In this document: in pieces, positions 53,441 through 64,000 of the stretch | Numbering within the stretch: position 1 is the stretch's first letter | Layout: the number at the start of each line of letters is the position of its first letter | Assembly: GCA_930367215.1 (NCBI GenBank) | Contig: OV884058.1 | Location: forward strand, 220,762,208-220,826,207 | Length of the DNA stretch: 64,000 nucleotides | DNA from: Pollenia angustigena | Lineage: Eukaryota > Arthropoda > Insecta > Diptera > Polleniidae | Direction of reading: 5' to 3' | The notes under the pieces: model-generated | What the model was told of the DNA's origin: nothing | What the model saw: the letters and a program-made list of their open reading frames with translations, nothing else | The model's database searches: none | Made by a program: the position numbers and the translations under genes

Positions 53441-53846
53441 TTACACCCACATTTCAATAGTGAAGAGTGTATTATTATGCATTTGTGCTGATGTGTGTAA
53501 CACCTTAAAATATTGGTCCTAGACCCACCTTAAAGTATACCGATCGACTCAGAATCACTTTCTTAGTCGAACCAACCATGCTACCTTGTGCGCAAAGTAC
53601 AGGTCGCAATTTTGGAGATAATTGAATGAAATTTGGCACAGAGACCAAGCCTATTGAAAATGGGCCGAATCGTAAGACCACATAGGGGCAAATTTCTACT
53701 CCTCAGGAACTATCAAACCGATTTTAATGAAATTTAAATCATAGATAGAAACATATTTATATGGACACATAAGCATAATGTGTTTTTCAATACTGTGGAA
53801 TAGGGTATCATATGGTCGGGCTTGACCGACTATACTTTCTTACTTG
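53441..53846 (+). mobile_element. DINE-A copy 4
   Basis: Starts TTACACCCACATTTCAATAG with AAGAGTGTATTATTATGC; then ACCTTAAAGTATACCGATCG ACTCAGAATCACTTTC, the TTGTGCGCAAAGTACAGG core, central blocks, the stem-loop GTCGGGCTTGACCGAC and CTTTCTTACTTGTTTTTG. Shorter than copy 3. Confidence 0.8.
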
Positions 53847-54303
53847 TTTTTGTTACTTATGTAAAAGAATTTTCTATTGAATAATTAATAATTAATGTCT
53901 GCACCAAACTAGGTTCGCATTGTGTTAAAATGGGTCAAAATACTCCGGCACTATTAGTCAACACAAAATATTTAAGCAAATGTCATAGATGGGTGTAGCG
54001 CACTCATTTTGGAATTTCAACTCATACTTAGTGATAGTGTTAAAATATTGCAAGTATTTTGTTGATGTTGAGTGATGAATTGAAAATTTGCAGCGTCACT
54101 TAACTTGATAATCCAAATTATTTATAAGCCTTGCAAAAGTAAGATCTATTGCCTGTTGTTGACAGCACAATTTTATTATTGTCGAGTTCTTACTCTGTGT
54201 GGATGTGGTTCACAAATTCCGCGATGTGACAATGTTTTATTGTATGGACACTACTGCAGCTTCAAAGAGCTTTGAAGACAGTTTCTGCAGAAAATGTTTA
54301 ATT
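53847..54303. other. No supported feature
   Basis: AT-rich DNA. The frame from 54199 has no recognisable domain and runs into the hAT-type repeat. Confidence 0.45.
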
Positions 54304-54640
54304 CAGTGCTCGAAAACAAACAGAACATTATTTAGCGTTCGGCTCACACACCCAGGAACGATATCTATTTTTTTAGTGTTTGTGTAGACGAACGGTATCG
54401 TAACTATTTTCAAGAAAGATCCGAACATTATATAGTGTTCTGTTCTTAGTTAAAAAATAGAACAATTGTAGCGATACTGTAGACAAACATTTTATTTAAA
54501 TGTTCTATAATGTTTCACTTTTTACATTGATAAAGATATGAACAAACGAAAAATTTTAGAAACGACCGCAGCACGAACAGCTTGTGTGTATATTGTGTAT
54601 ATGTTTTCTTTGTGTAAAATTATTTTACTGGCTTTTTGTT
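54304..54640. mobile_element. Partial GTTCGAAAATAAAC-family hAT-type element (left end only)
   Basis: CAGTGCTCGAAAACAAACAG at 54304, then GCGTTCGGCTCACACACCCA, GATATCTATTTTTTTAGTG and AACGACCGCAGCACGAACAG, collinear with the first 340 bp or so of hAT-2/hAT-3. The right end is absent. The paired frames at 54522-54819 are artefacts of repeat sequence. Confidence 0.75.
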
Positions 54641-54874
54641 TTTTTAAGACTACCAGGCCGCAGCGGGCCAGAAAATGGATTACATTCTGCTGGTGTCTAA
54701 TAATTGTAAATTTTTCTGTACATACAATATACCTCATTGCTGTCCAAAGGAGAGCTAAGGTAAAATGTAACAAGAAAATACAATATAATAGTCTGGTAAT
54801 GTTTGAAGTCATTTTCTAAAATATTGAAGGAATTGGACTATTACAAAAAAGCATTATAAAATGCATAACTGAAA

Positions 54875-56800
54875 TTTTTTTTTTTTTATTGAATCTTTCT
54901 TGTCGAAAATTGCAATATGTATTCAAAGCTTAATCCTAATTCCTATTTGTTTTTGTTAGCCGTTACCAATGTTCCCGCTAATTAATTGCATTCAAGAGTC
55001 AAAAAAGCCTGCTAGGCTCAATGTGTCGGATCTTTTCAGCCTCCGGTGACCTTCGAACTTTATTAGATCCCGAGCGAGGTAGTTGGGATGGACCATTGGT
55101 TTATCTATGTATTTGACTGAATACTTTTTAATTTCTTCCTGGGTGGTAACGATGTTAAGATCTCTGTGGATAATGTCATTACGTATATACCATGGGGCGC
55201 AGATAATTTGCCGTAATATCCTAGACTGTGTTCTTTATAGCTTCTGGATGTTTGAAGCGCATGCAGTGCCCCATAATTGGATGTCATATGTCCATATTGG
55301 TTTTATGATAGAATTGTATGAGAGAACTTTGTTGTCTAAGGATAAGTTTGAGTTTCGACCGATTAGCCAATGTAGTTGAGCTTCTTTAAATTTCATAGCC
55401 GCTGTTTTCGCTTCAATATGACGAGACCAGGTCAAGAGTCTATCTATATGAATTCCCAAGTATTTAACATGGCTTTCTACCGGAACAGTGATGTTATTTA
55501 TTTTTACAGCAGGGCACGTTTGTCTTCTGAGCGTGAAAGTTAAGTGAGAACATTTAGCCGGGTTAACCTTTATTTTCCATTTTTCTAGCCGGGCTTCTAG
55601 TTCATTGATGTGGGACTGTAAATGCTGCGATGCAACTTTTGGGTCCTGATTAACACTAATAAAAGCTGTGTCGTCTGCAAACGTAGAAGTATGTGTGTTC
55701 GGTCTTGTTGGCATATCAGCTGTACATATATATTATATAAGGTAAAGGCCCTAATATGCTGCCTTGAGCGACACAAGCAGATATTTTCTTGGTGGGGGAG
55801 CTTTGGTTTTTGATCTAACCATGAATGTTCTGCCAGTGAAATAGCTCTCAAGGAGTTTGTGAGTGTTTTGTGGAAGCATTCGTGTTATTTTAATGATCAG
55901 CCCATCATGCCAAACTTTGTCGAATGCTTGGGAAATGTCTATAAACAGTGCTGAGCAATATTCCTTTCTCTCAAACGCTGATCTAATTTGGTTAACAATT
56001 CTATGCACTTGTTCGTTTGTATCATGCCTTACTCGGAATCCGAACTGATGATCCGGAATTCATTAAGATAGGGAGTTATACTTAAAAGGAATATTTTTTC
56101 GATAAGTTTTGATAATATTGATAGTAGGCTGATTGGTCTGTACGACGTAATTTGACTAGCGTCTTTTCCTGGCATAACAATTGTAGAGGTCTTCCAAGAG
56201 GATGGGAAGTAGCCAACTCGTAATATCGCATTAAAGATGAGCAGCAAGAATATTGAAGCAGACGTAGGTAAGTTTCTTATCATTGAGCCTTGGGTTAATT
56301 TAAATTTTATTGGATCGTTAACTGTATCAAGAATAATTGGACAACAGGAACAGATATCAGCATCATGGGGCGTGAAAACTTTCACCAAGTGGCTTGCAAA
56401 GGCATTTAAATTTTCATTTGTGTTTTTGGACCAGGTACGGTTTTCCAGTCTTATAGGGCATTGCATATGTCTTACAGCCTTCCATAAGCTGTAATTGGAG
56501 TTTTTTGTGGCATCTAGGCTGTTTAGATAGCCTTCTACTTCAGAGTCGTGTTTCTGTCTCAGTTTTTTGCGTAGAGTTGCCTGGCATAACCGCATTTGGG
56601 CCTTGATGGTTGGGGAACGATTATTTTGCCATTGTCTTCTCAACTTCCTTTTATTCCCTGACAAGGGTCTCTATATCCACCGATGTGAATTGCGGACCAC
56701 GCTTTATTGTACGCTTGACTGGGGTTGCATTTCTTGCAGCAGAATCCAAGACATTCGTAAATTAGCTCATAGAATAAATTCGAAAAATGAAAAATGTTGA
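54875..56800 (-). mobile_element. Jockey-type non-LTR retrotransposon copy 2, 5'-truncated
   Basis: Minus strand. It begins in the endonuclease-RT linker (KRKLRRQWQNNRSPTIKAQM at about 56650, with decayed sequence to 56800). RT blocks: EGYLNSLDATKNSNYSLWKA, AILRVGYFPSSWKTSTIV, ITSYRPISLLSILSKLIEKI, then a frameshift, ALFIDISQAFDKVWHDGLII, LPQNTHKLLESYFTGRTF, and the catalytic STFADDTAFISVNQ near 55690. Then HLTFTLRRQTCPAVKINNIT, HVKYLGIHIDRLLTWSRHIE and QLHWLIGRNSNLSLDNKVLS; the C-terminus near 55000 ends RLKRSDTLSLAGFFDS. AATAAA plus a run of As (plus-strand Ts, 54875-54887) marks the 3' end. It is the same family as the copy at 7566, less damaged in the RT, but with several frame breaks and no ORF1. 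Confidence 0.9.
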
Positions 56801-57104
56801 AAAATAATATATGTATAAAAAATGTATAAAAAGAAGTTTTTATTAAAAACTTCAAAAATCATGAGAAAGTTATTGAAATTTTGAAATTTTTAGCCGCAGT
56901 ATTAAGGCGATAAGTTATTGAAATACTTTTTACAAACGAATACAGTGAATGGCAAGCGCTACAGAGCCAACGACTTTCTTCTACCTCAACTGCTCGAATT
57001 GGGACTGATGAACATGTCGTGCCAACAGGACAGAAGAAGGGCGAAAGCTGTACCTTCATCTGTGGAATAGATTTACACCATGGAGTATGTCATATGGCAG
57101 TAGT
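56801..57104. other. No supported feature
   Basis: A GC-richer patch (56950-57090) contains an open frame with no domain I can recognise. Confidence 0.4.
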
Positions 57105-57645
57105 GTTGCCAGACGGCCTGGAATGGCCTGATAAAAATAGAATATATATTTATATGTGGCTAAACAAAAAGGTATCAGCCATGTTTGGGAAATCGAATTC
57201 GAGTGAAGTCAAAATCGAACAAACTTTAAAAACGATCCAGTCTTTAAAGTTCATTAAAGAATTTTGTAATTAAAACAAAAATTTTACTGGAAATCTCATT
57301 GATTTCAATTTTACTCGATCCATAACATGGCTGTTTACGTACATTTTTATTTCATTTAATTTACTACAATACTATAACAAAACAAAAACCGCAGAAAGAT
57401 CAGATCAGAAGACGGCTCGAAATGTCAACTGTTAAAGTAAGCAGGATTTTCGCTGCCACTTGTAGTGAATTCATCCTGATTATAATCTTTTAATATGATA
57501 TTAGACTGAATTTTAAGTGCTACGTTTCCTTGCTGTTTAAATTTTTTTTTAATGCAAAATAAAATCTGAAGTAAAACTTTATTTTTTTATAGTAGTTAAG
57601 TGCTTTTTCAAATTGTCCTGTTATTTTTTCAAAATCCAGGTGAAT
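57105..57645 (+). repeat. Dispersed repeat D, copy 2 (hAT-like 5' end)
   Basis: Begins TAGTGTTGCCAGACGGCCTG; from 57190 it is collinear with 2793-3350 and stops at AAAATCCAGGTGAA, before the TCTGGCAACCCTA terminus seen in copy 1. The two copies together show both ends of the element. Confidence 0.6.
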
Positions 57646-58990
57646 ACATACAAATGGAGGTCTAATAATCGAACTGGGCGGGGGCCACTGACTTCCGGTG
57701 TACCAGATATGACGTTAAGGACATTTACCGCGATCGTCAAGACCTCTTGCAATTTGTATATTTTGGATTGCTGCCAAATCCCAGGTATTGGTTGCACCTG
57801 ATTATGCCCCGGAGAATGTAACACTTTAAGCTGAGATATCCTTAAGATGATTCCATTACCCTCGAGAGGTATCGTCGATAGGTATGGGTCGCCTGAACTC
57901 TCGTTTTATGATTTGCCCTGGCCGGCAAGATCGCCTGATCGCTGCAGAGAAGGTATAATTAGAATACAAAACAAAATTTTAACAACTGAAAATTCTATAA
58001 GTAGGCCAATAATTATTCAATTCCTTTAAATCCTCATTAAAATCATACTAATTCTTAAAAACCTTAACACATTTAATTATGTAGGTATTTCTCAAAAATA
58101 AAAATCTCACTTTCAATCTTTTTAAAACACTTAAGATCTCTTTGCATTATTATTTTAATTACAAATTATAAAACAATGATTATGCAGAAAATGACTGAAT
58201 AAAATAAAAAATAAAATGTACATAAAAAAAACAAGATCTTAACTTAAAGATCAAAACAAATAAACAATAATAAAAAACTAAGAGAAAAAATCCAACACAA
58301 CAGCCATAAAAAAGCAAAAAGAACTGTAAACAAAAAACAAATTTCAAGTGCTTCACAGATTGCCAGATCTTTCCGAGATACTGTCAGCAATACTTAAATG
58401 TGCATTTGTTCTGCAAGCGCCAACATTAAAATTCACAACTACAGTGACAGCAGCAGCAACAACAACAATATGACAAAAGCAACTACAACTATGACTTGGG
58501 CAGAAACAATTCTCGCACTCAGATACTCAGAGGAATATTTTTTAGCTGCTTCATGATAAAAAAAAAAACAAGATTTAAGAAAGATATTTTGAGTACATTA
58601 TTTTTGGGAGAATTGTAAAGGAATGCGTTGTTTAATTTTAATGATGCTAAGAAAAGGATTCTATAAAAACAGCTAGAGACTTATGTAAATCATGATGGAC
58701 GTTTACTTATAGCAAAAAGCGAGCGTATTTGAAAAACTCAAAATGCAAATTCAGACTAAAGCATCCTGATTGTTAGGCTTAGATCATACTATCGGCGCAA
58801 AAAGCACAACCTACGAAGATTTGTATAGTGCTTCATCGGCATACATTTCTACAAATTGCACGATTAATTTTCGAGCCGCCACATTAAGCCAAAACGAGAA
58901 ATTTATCGGTGCAATTTGTGCCTTATTTTTTTGTTTATTTATTTGTTTTCTATAAGCGGACATAGTATGTATCCATATTTTTTATTTATT
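57646..58990. other. No supported gene
   Basis: A GC-richer patch at 57650-57960 is followed by AT-rich DNA with (AAC/CAG)n-like repeats (58444-58470). Open frames here are short and unrecognised. Confidence 0.5.
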
Positions 58991-61715
58991 TTAAAAATAG
59001 CAAATTTTAACAATATTTCCTATAAAAAGTTAAATTAAGCTAAATTTCCTATAAAAAGTAGATCTAACCAAAATTTCCCATACAAATAATTTTTTGTAAA
59101 TTATCCTATAAAAAGTAAATTTTATCCAAATTTTAAGAAATTTTAACAATATTTCTTATAAAAAGGTAATTTAAGCAAAATTTCCTATAATAAGTTAATC
59201 TAACCGAAATTTTCCATAAAAATTTGTTAGCAAAATTTTAAGAAATTGGAAATTTTAACAATACTTCCAATAAAAAGTTAATTTAATAAAAATTTCTTAT
59301 AAAAAGTAAATCTAAAACAAATTTCCCATACAACTAAATTTGAGCAAAATTTACTATAAAAAGTAAATTTTAGCCAAATTCTTAAAGATAGAAAATTTTA
59401 ACAATATTTCCTATAAAAAGTTAATTTTAGCAAAATATCCTTTAAAAAGTTAATCTAACTAAAATTTCCCATACAATTTAATTTTAACAGATAACACGTT
59501 AATTTAAGCAAAATTTCCTAAAAAAATTAATCCAACCAAAATTTCCCATACAAATAAATTTAGGAATATATCCTATAAAAAGTAAATTTAAAAAAATATC
59601 AAATTTTGATAATATTTCCTATAAACAGTTAATTTAAGCATTATTTCTTACAAAACATTATATCTAACAAAAATTTCCCATACAAATAAATTTAGGAATA
59701 TATCCTATAAAAAGTAAATTTTAGCCGAATTCTAAAAAAAATTAACAATATTTCCTATAAAAAGTACATTTAGTTAAATTTTCTATAAAAAGTATATCTA
59801 TATCTATAGGAAATTTTAACAATATTTCCTATTAAAAGTTAATTTAAACATAATTTCTTAAAAAAGTGAATCCAACCAAAATTTCCCATACAAATAAATT
59901 TAGGAATATATCCTATAAAAAGTAAATTTTAGCCAAATTCCAAAAAATAGCAAATTTTAAAAATATTTCGTATAAAAAGTTTATTTAGTAAAATTTCCTA
60001 CAAAATTTAAATCTAACAAAAATTTCCCTTGCAAATAAATTTTCGCAAAATTTTAAGAAAAAGGAAATTTTAACAATATTTCCTATAAAAAGTTGATTTT
60101 AGCAAAATTTTCTGAAAAAGTGAATCCAACCAAAATTTCCCATACAAAACAATTTAGGAATATATCCTATAAAAAGTAAATTTTAGCCAAATTCCAAAAA
60201 ATAGCAAATTTTAACAATATTTTCTATAAAAAGTTTATTTAGTAAAATTTCCTATAAAAAGTAAATCTAACAAAAAATATCCCTTGCAAATAAATTTTGG
60301 CAAAATTTTTAGAAATAGGAAATTTTAACAATATTTCCTATAAAAAGTTACTTTTAGCAAAATTTCCTGAAAAAGTGAATCCAACCAAAATTTCCCATAC
60401 AAAACAATTTAGGAATACATACTATAAGAAGTAAATTTTAGCCAAATTCTAAAAAATAGCAAATTTTAACAATATTTCCTATAAAAAGTTTATTTAGTAA
60501 AATTTCCTACAAAAATTAAATCTAACAAAAATTTCCCTTGCAAATAAATTTTCGCAAAATTTTAAGAAAAAGGAAATTTTAACAATATTTCCTATAAAAA
60601 GTTGATTTTAGCAAAATTTTCTGAAAAAGTGAATCCAACCAAAATTTCCCATACAAAACAATTTAGGAATATATCCTATAAAAAGTAAATTTTAGCCAAA
60701 TTCCAAAAAATAGCAAATTTTAACAATATTTTCTATAAAAAGTTTATTTAGTAAAATTTCCTATAAAAAGTAAATCTAACAAAAAATTTCCCTTGCAAAT
60801 AAATTTTGGCAAAATTTTAAGAAATACGAAATTTTAACAATATTTCCTATAAAAAGTTAATTTAACAAAATTTCCTGAAAAAGTGAATCCAACCAAAATT
60901 TCCCATACAAAACAATTTAGGAATACATACTATAAGAAGTAAATTTTAGCCAAATTCTAAAAAATAGCAAATTTTAACAATATTTCCTATAAAAAGTTTA
61001 TTTAGTAAAATTTCCTACAAAAATTAAATCTAACAAAAATTTCCCTTGCAAATAAATTTTCGCAAAATTTTAAGAAAAAGGAAATTTTAACAATATTTCC
61101 TATTAAAAGTTGATTTTAGCAAAATTTTCTGAAAAAGTGAATCCAACCAAAATTTCCCATACAAAACAATTTAGGAATATATCCTATAAAAAGTAAATTT
61201 TAGCCAAACTCCAAAAAATAGCAAATTTTAACAATATTTTCTATAAAAAGTTTATTTAGTAAAATTTCCTATAAAAAGTAAATCTAACAAAAAATTTCCC
61301 TTGCAAATAAATTTTGGCAAAATTTTTAGAAATAGGAAATTTTAACAATATTTCCTATAAAAAGTTACTTTTAGCAAAATTTCCTGAAAAATTGAATCCA
61401 ACCTAAATTTCCCATACAAATAAATTTAGGAATATATCCTATAAAAAGTAAATTTTACGCCAAATTCTAATAAATAGCAACTTTTAACAATATTAAATAC
61501 AAAATTTCCAATACAAATAAATTTTAGCAAAATATTCTATAAAAAGTAAATTTTAGCCAAATTCTAAAAATAGCAAATTTTAACAATATTTCCTATTGAA
61601 AGTTAGTTTTAGGAAAATTTTCTATGATCTTATTAAAATTTCCCATAAAAATAAATTTTAGCAAAATATCATATAAAAAGTTAATTTTAGCCAAATTCAA
61701 AAAAATAGCAAACAA
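58991..61715. repeat. AT-rich satellite array with about 30-bp, 254-bp and 508-bp periodicities
   Basis: Built of units of about 30 bp such as ATTTCCTATAAAAAGTTAAT, TTTAAGCAAA and ATTTCCCATACAAATAAATT. From about 59870 these are organised in about 254-bp blocks: the word GAATCCAACCAAAATTTCCC recurs near 59872, 60124, 60378, 60633, 60887, 61140 and 61394. Alternate blocks share private variants (TTTTCGCAAAATTTTAAG with AATATATCCTATAAAAAG, versus TTTTGGCAAAATTTTTAG with AATACATACTATAAGAAG), so the true repeat is a dimer of about 508 bp. The left third is more diverged and lacks the regular block order. No transcription signals or frames. Confidence 0.92.
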
Positions 61716-61736
61716 TCTGTTTGTTACCCAAATTAT

Positions 61737-62835
61737 TATTATACCCTCCACCACAATTAGTTGTGAAGAGGGTATATTAAGTTTGTCATTTCGTGTGAAA
61801 CTTTTTTATTATTCATCTCAGACCCCATAAAGTATATATATTCTGGGTCCTTGAGCAATTCTAAGTCGATTTAGCCATGTCCGTCTGTCTGTCCGTCTGT
61901 CCGTCTGTTGAAAACAAGCTCACTTTCGAACAACTCAAAAGAAATGAACAAACTTGGTGCCAAATTGCTTGTAGTTATCCTAAGCAGTTTGGGATTGAAA
62001 TCCAGCAAAATCGGTTCGGTAGGACCGGAGCTATGAATCAAAATGTGGAACCACCACCTAAAAAAATTGATAATTTTGTTACAATAAATAACATAAATGC
62101 TGGAACAAGGCACGGAATCAGATAAGATTTTGCAAAAATTATTTTTATTTGACTGGATATCACGCTGTTAAATTTCGTGAAGATCCGTCCATAATTTACC
62201 CTAAGCCCCATATAAACAGTACTCCCGGAAAACAGTTTAGTACGCCTAAAACCGTAAAAAATAACGCTAGCGTAACAAAATTTGGTACGTCACAGTTTTT
62301 TAGGACTAGAAATAACACTGTGAAATTTCGTGACGATCGGTCCATAATTTACCTTATGCCCCATATAAAACCTACTACCGGAAAACAGTTTAGTACGCCT
62401 AAAACCGTAAATAATAAGGCAATCATAACAAATTTTGGCTCGTCACAGTTTTATAGAACTATAAATGATACTGTGAAATTTCGTGAAGATCGGTACATAA
62501 TTTACCCTAGGCCCCATAGAAACCCTACTCCCGGAAAACAGTTTAGTACACCTAAAACCATAATTTTTAACGCTATCATAACCGAAATTGGTACGTCACC
62601 GTTTTAAAGGACTAGAAATGACGCTGTGAAATTTCGTGATGATCGGTCCATAATTTACCCTGGGCCCCATATAAACCCTACTACCGGAAAACAGTTTAGT
62701 CGCCTTAAACCATAAATGATAACAAATCGTCACAGTTTAAGATAATAATAACATCATACAGATATTACTCCTAAAACATTCGAACGGTCGGTGGAGGGTA
62801 CCAAAGATTCGGCACAGCCGAATATAGCACTCTAA
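61737..62835 (+). mobile_element. DINE-B copy 3
   Basis: Starts ATTATACCCTCCACCACAAT with GAAGAGGGTATATT, then the TCGATTTAGCCATGTCCGTC and CTGTCCGTCTG repeats, about four 153-bp central units, GGTGGAGGGTAC, the stem-loop ATTCGGCACAGCCGAAT and CTAA. Very similar to copy 1 (10391-11432), including the central unit order and the shortened last unit. It lies directly beside the satellite. Confidence 0.88.
62149..62607 (+). other. 152-codon open frame made of three 51-residue repeats within DINE-B copy 3
   Basis: The 153-bp central unit is a multiple of three, so one frame stays open across units: VKFREDRYIIYPRPHRNPTP, GKQFSTPKT, NAIITEIGTS. The same frame is open at 10917-11204 and at 31497-31763 and 31932-32153 in the other copies. 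No known protein is recognised and there is no promoter evidence. Most likely a by-product of the repeat length, recorded because it recurs. Confidence 0.4.
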
Positions 62836-62867
62836 CTTGTTTTTAATTCGTATCGGAACAGGCTCCT

Positions 62868-62990
62868 ACGGCTTAACCGACATAGAATTACTCAAGGACC
62901 CAGATTATATATGTATGTATGTACTTTATGGGGTCTTAGATGAATGTTAAAAAAAGTTTCACACGGAATGTCAACCTTAGTATACCTTCA
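62868..62990 (-). repeat. DINE-like 5' fragment
   Basis: Reverse match to the DINE-B 5' core: CATAGAATTACTCAAGGACC, ACTTTATGGGGTCTTAGATG and GTTTCACACGGAATGTCAA. It lacks the rest of the element. Confidence 0.65.
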
Positions 62991-63371
62991 TCGAAAAAAT
63001 ATGTTTAGTATCAAGAAAAGAAAAAAATATTTTTTAACATTCTCTTATTATTCAGTCATACTTGTCATAACTCCGGACTTTATTGGCATATTTATCTATT
63101 TAAAGAAGGATATCAATGCTTAGACGCTAAGTCTACATTTTCAATATTTAAACTATGATTTATTTGAAATAATTTTACCGTTTATATTCTGCGTACGAAT
63201 TGTCGTGACAACTTGTTTAAATCTAAAGAAAACAATAGCAACCAAAAACGTTTGGTTTGCAAATTATGATCGATGAATAAGAAATGTCAAAGAACTGTTC
63301 AGAACGTCATAAAAGAGTGACAATACTTTTAAAGAAATTAATGGAAAGAGTATAAAAACTCGCACTTTTAA
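62991..63371. other. No supported feature
   Basis: Ordinary AT-rich sequence. Confidence 0.45.
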
Positions 63372-63465
63372 TACCCACACCATAATAGTGGAATGAATAC
63401 TATGTGTTTTTGCTGATGTGTGTTACCCAAAAAAGATATTGATCCTGATCGACTTAGAATCACCT
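63372..63465 (+). repeat. DINE-A 5' fragment
   Basis: ATACCCACACCATAATAGTG, GCTGATGTGTGT and GATCGACTTAGAATCACC correspond to the first 90 bp of DINE-A. Confidence 0.6.
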
Positions 63466-64000
63466 TTTGAACAAAAAGCTAAAAAAAGCAATTCAGTTTC
63501 CCGTATTACCTCCTATTTGGTACTTTTTCCTCCCCATTATAGTATAAGAAATTGCAACATTGCCCAGTGGAAGCCCAAAAATAAACGAAAAAGTACCGAA
63601 TTCGTATCTGAACTTTTTAGATTAGTTTCGAATGTGATACATTTAAACTTTATTTCTATGTTTATTGGTTTAAAAGATAGATGGGGTGACAAAAAAGTTC
63701 AAAAATACAGGTTTCACCCGTTTTCTCCCAAAAAGGAACGAATTTCAAAAAAGTACCAGACACATGTTCACTTATTTTACTAAAGAACAATGTAAAGTAT
63801 TACATTTTTTTAATCTCTTTAAGTTCTGGAGATATAAGGTTACCGAATCTATTCGTTTTTACCCTTTACCCCCTAAACATTCGAATTTTGAAAATCCGGT
63901 TTAAGTGCATCGATTTGGGGAGTCCTGTCCAAATTTCAAGTTTATAGCTTTAGGCGTTTAGGCTGTGCGATGATGAATAAGTCAGTAACGTTACAATTTT
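63466..64000. other. Unassigned repeat-like sequence
   Basis: AAAAGTACC / GGTACTTTTTCC words recur (63516, 63590, 63746) and the composition is less AT-rich than around it. Overlapping frames (63418-63904) have no recognisable domains. It may be part of another element that continues beyond the window. Confidence 0.35.

Noticed and set aside
58991..61715. Regular repeat array considered as a CRISPR array
   Set aside because: Units are adjacent with no unique spacers, the period is not CRISPR-like, and the context is a eukaryotic transposon field.

Overview
The window reads as AT-rich, non-coding nuclear DNA from a fly, probably a higher (possibly calyptrate) dipteran. I infer this from the transposon content: many DINE-1/INE-1-like elements carrying the typical 'CCATGTCCGTCTGTC' core, Jockey-type non-LTR retrotransposons, mariner (DD41D and DD34D), Tc1, pogo-like and hAT-type elements. 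I cannot name the species. I found no convincing host protein gene, tRNA, rRNA or CRISPR array. Nearly every open frame that can be interpreted is a decayed transposon protein. The one long intact frame is a 5'-truncated reverse transcriptase (22590-24137).

Layout. 1-7 kb: non-LTR tail, DINE-A copy, a hAT-like element holding a mariner remnant, a palindromic hairpin, and a TIR element (C family) split by a 1.9-kb hAT-type element with two smaller elements inside. 7-10 kb: a non-LTR relic split by a 5'-truncated Jockey, itself split by a 541-bp hAT-type element. 10-20 kb: DINE-B copies, several MITEs, a three-level hAT nest (14026-15781), a pogo-like insertion and a hAT-type element with 26-bp TIRs. 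20-25 kb: a non-LTR reverse transcriptase relic split by a hAT-type element, a long RT frame, and a ribonuclease H relic. 25-33 kb: DINE-A split by a hAT-type element, two deleted DD41D mariners, DINE-B, and a Harbinger-like MITE. 33-38 kb: a decayed Tc1, a second palindrome, a DD34D mariner scrap and a non-LTR endonuclease scrap. 38-49 kb: mostly plain AT-rich DNA with microsatellites, a pogo-like MITE, a perfect 63-bp-arm palindrome, and C-family copies. 49-54 kb: a hAT-type MITE, then a 3.2-kb element with pogo-like ends that encloses a DINE-B which in turn encloses an unrecognised decayed coding element. 54-64 kb: a second Jockey, a 2.7-kb AT-rich satellite with a dimeric higher-order repeat, and more DINE copies.

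The most unusual signals are: three long near-perfect palindromes, two of them sharing the same core with different arms; an unrecognised multi-frameshift gene at 51180-52300 inside a nest; a 508-bp dimeric higher-order satellite; several hAT-type elements that share a CAGGGYTGYCAG terminus but each carry their own repeated subterminal word; and a DINE-B central repeat whose 153-bp period keeps a 51-codon frame open in three separate copies. Many insertions have target-site duplications that can be read directly, so the relative order of insertion can be worked out.
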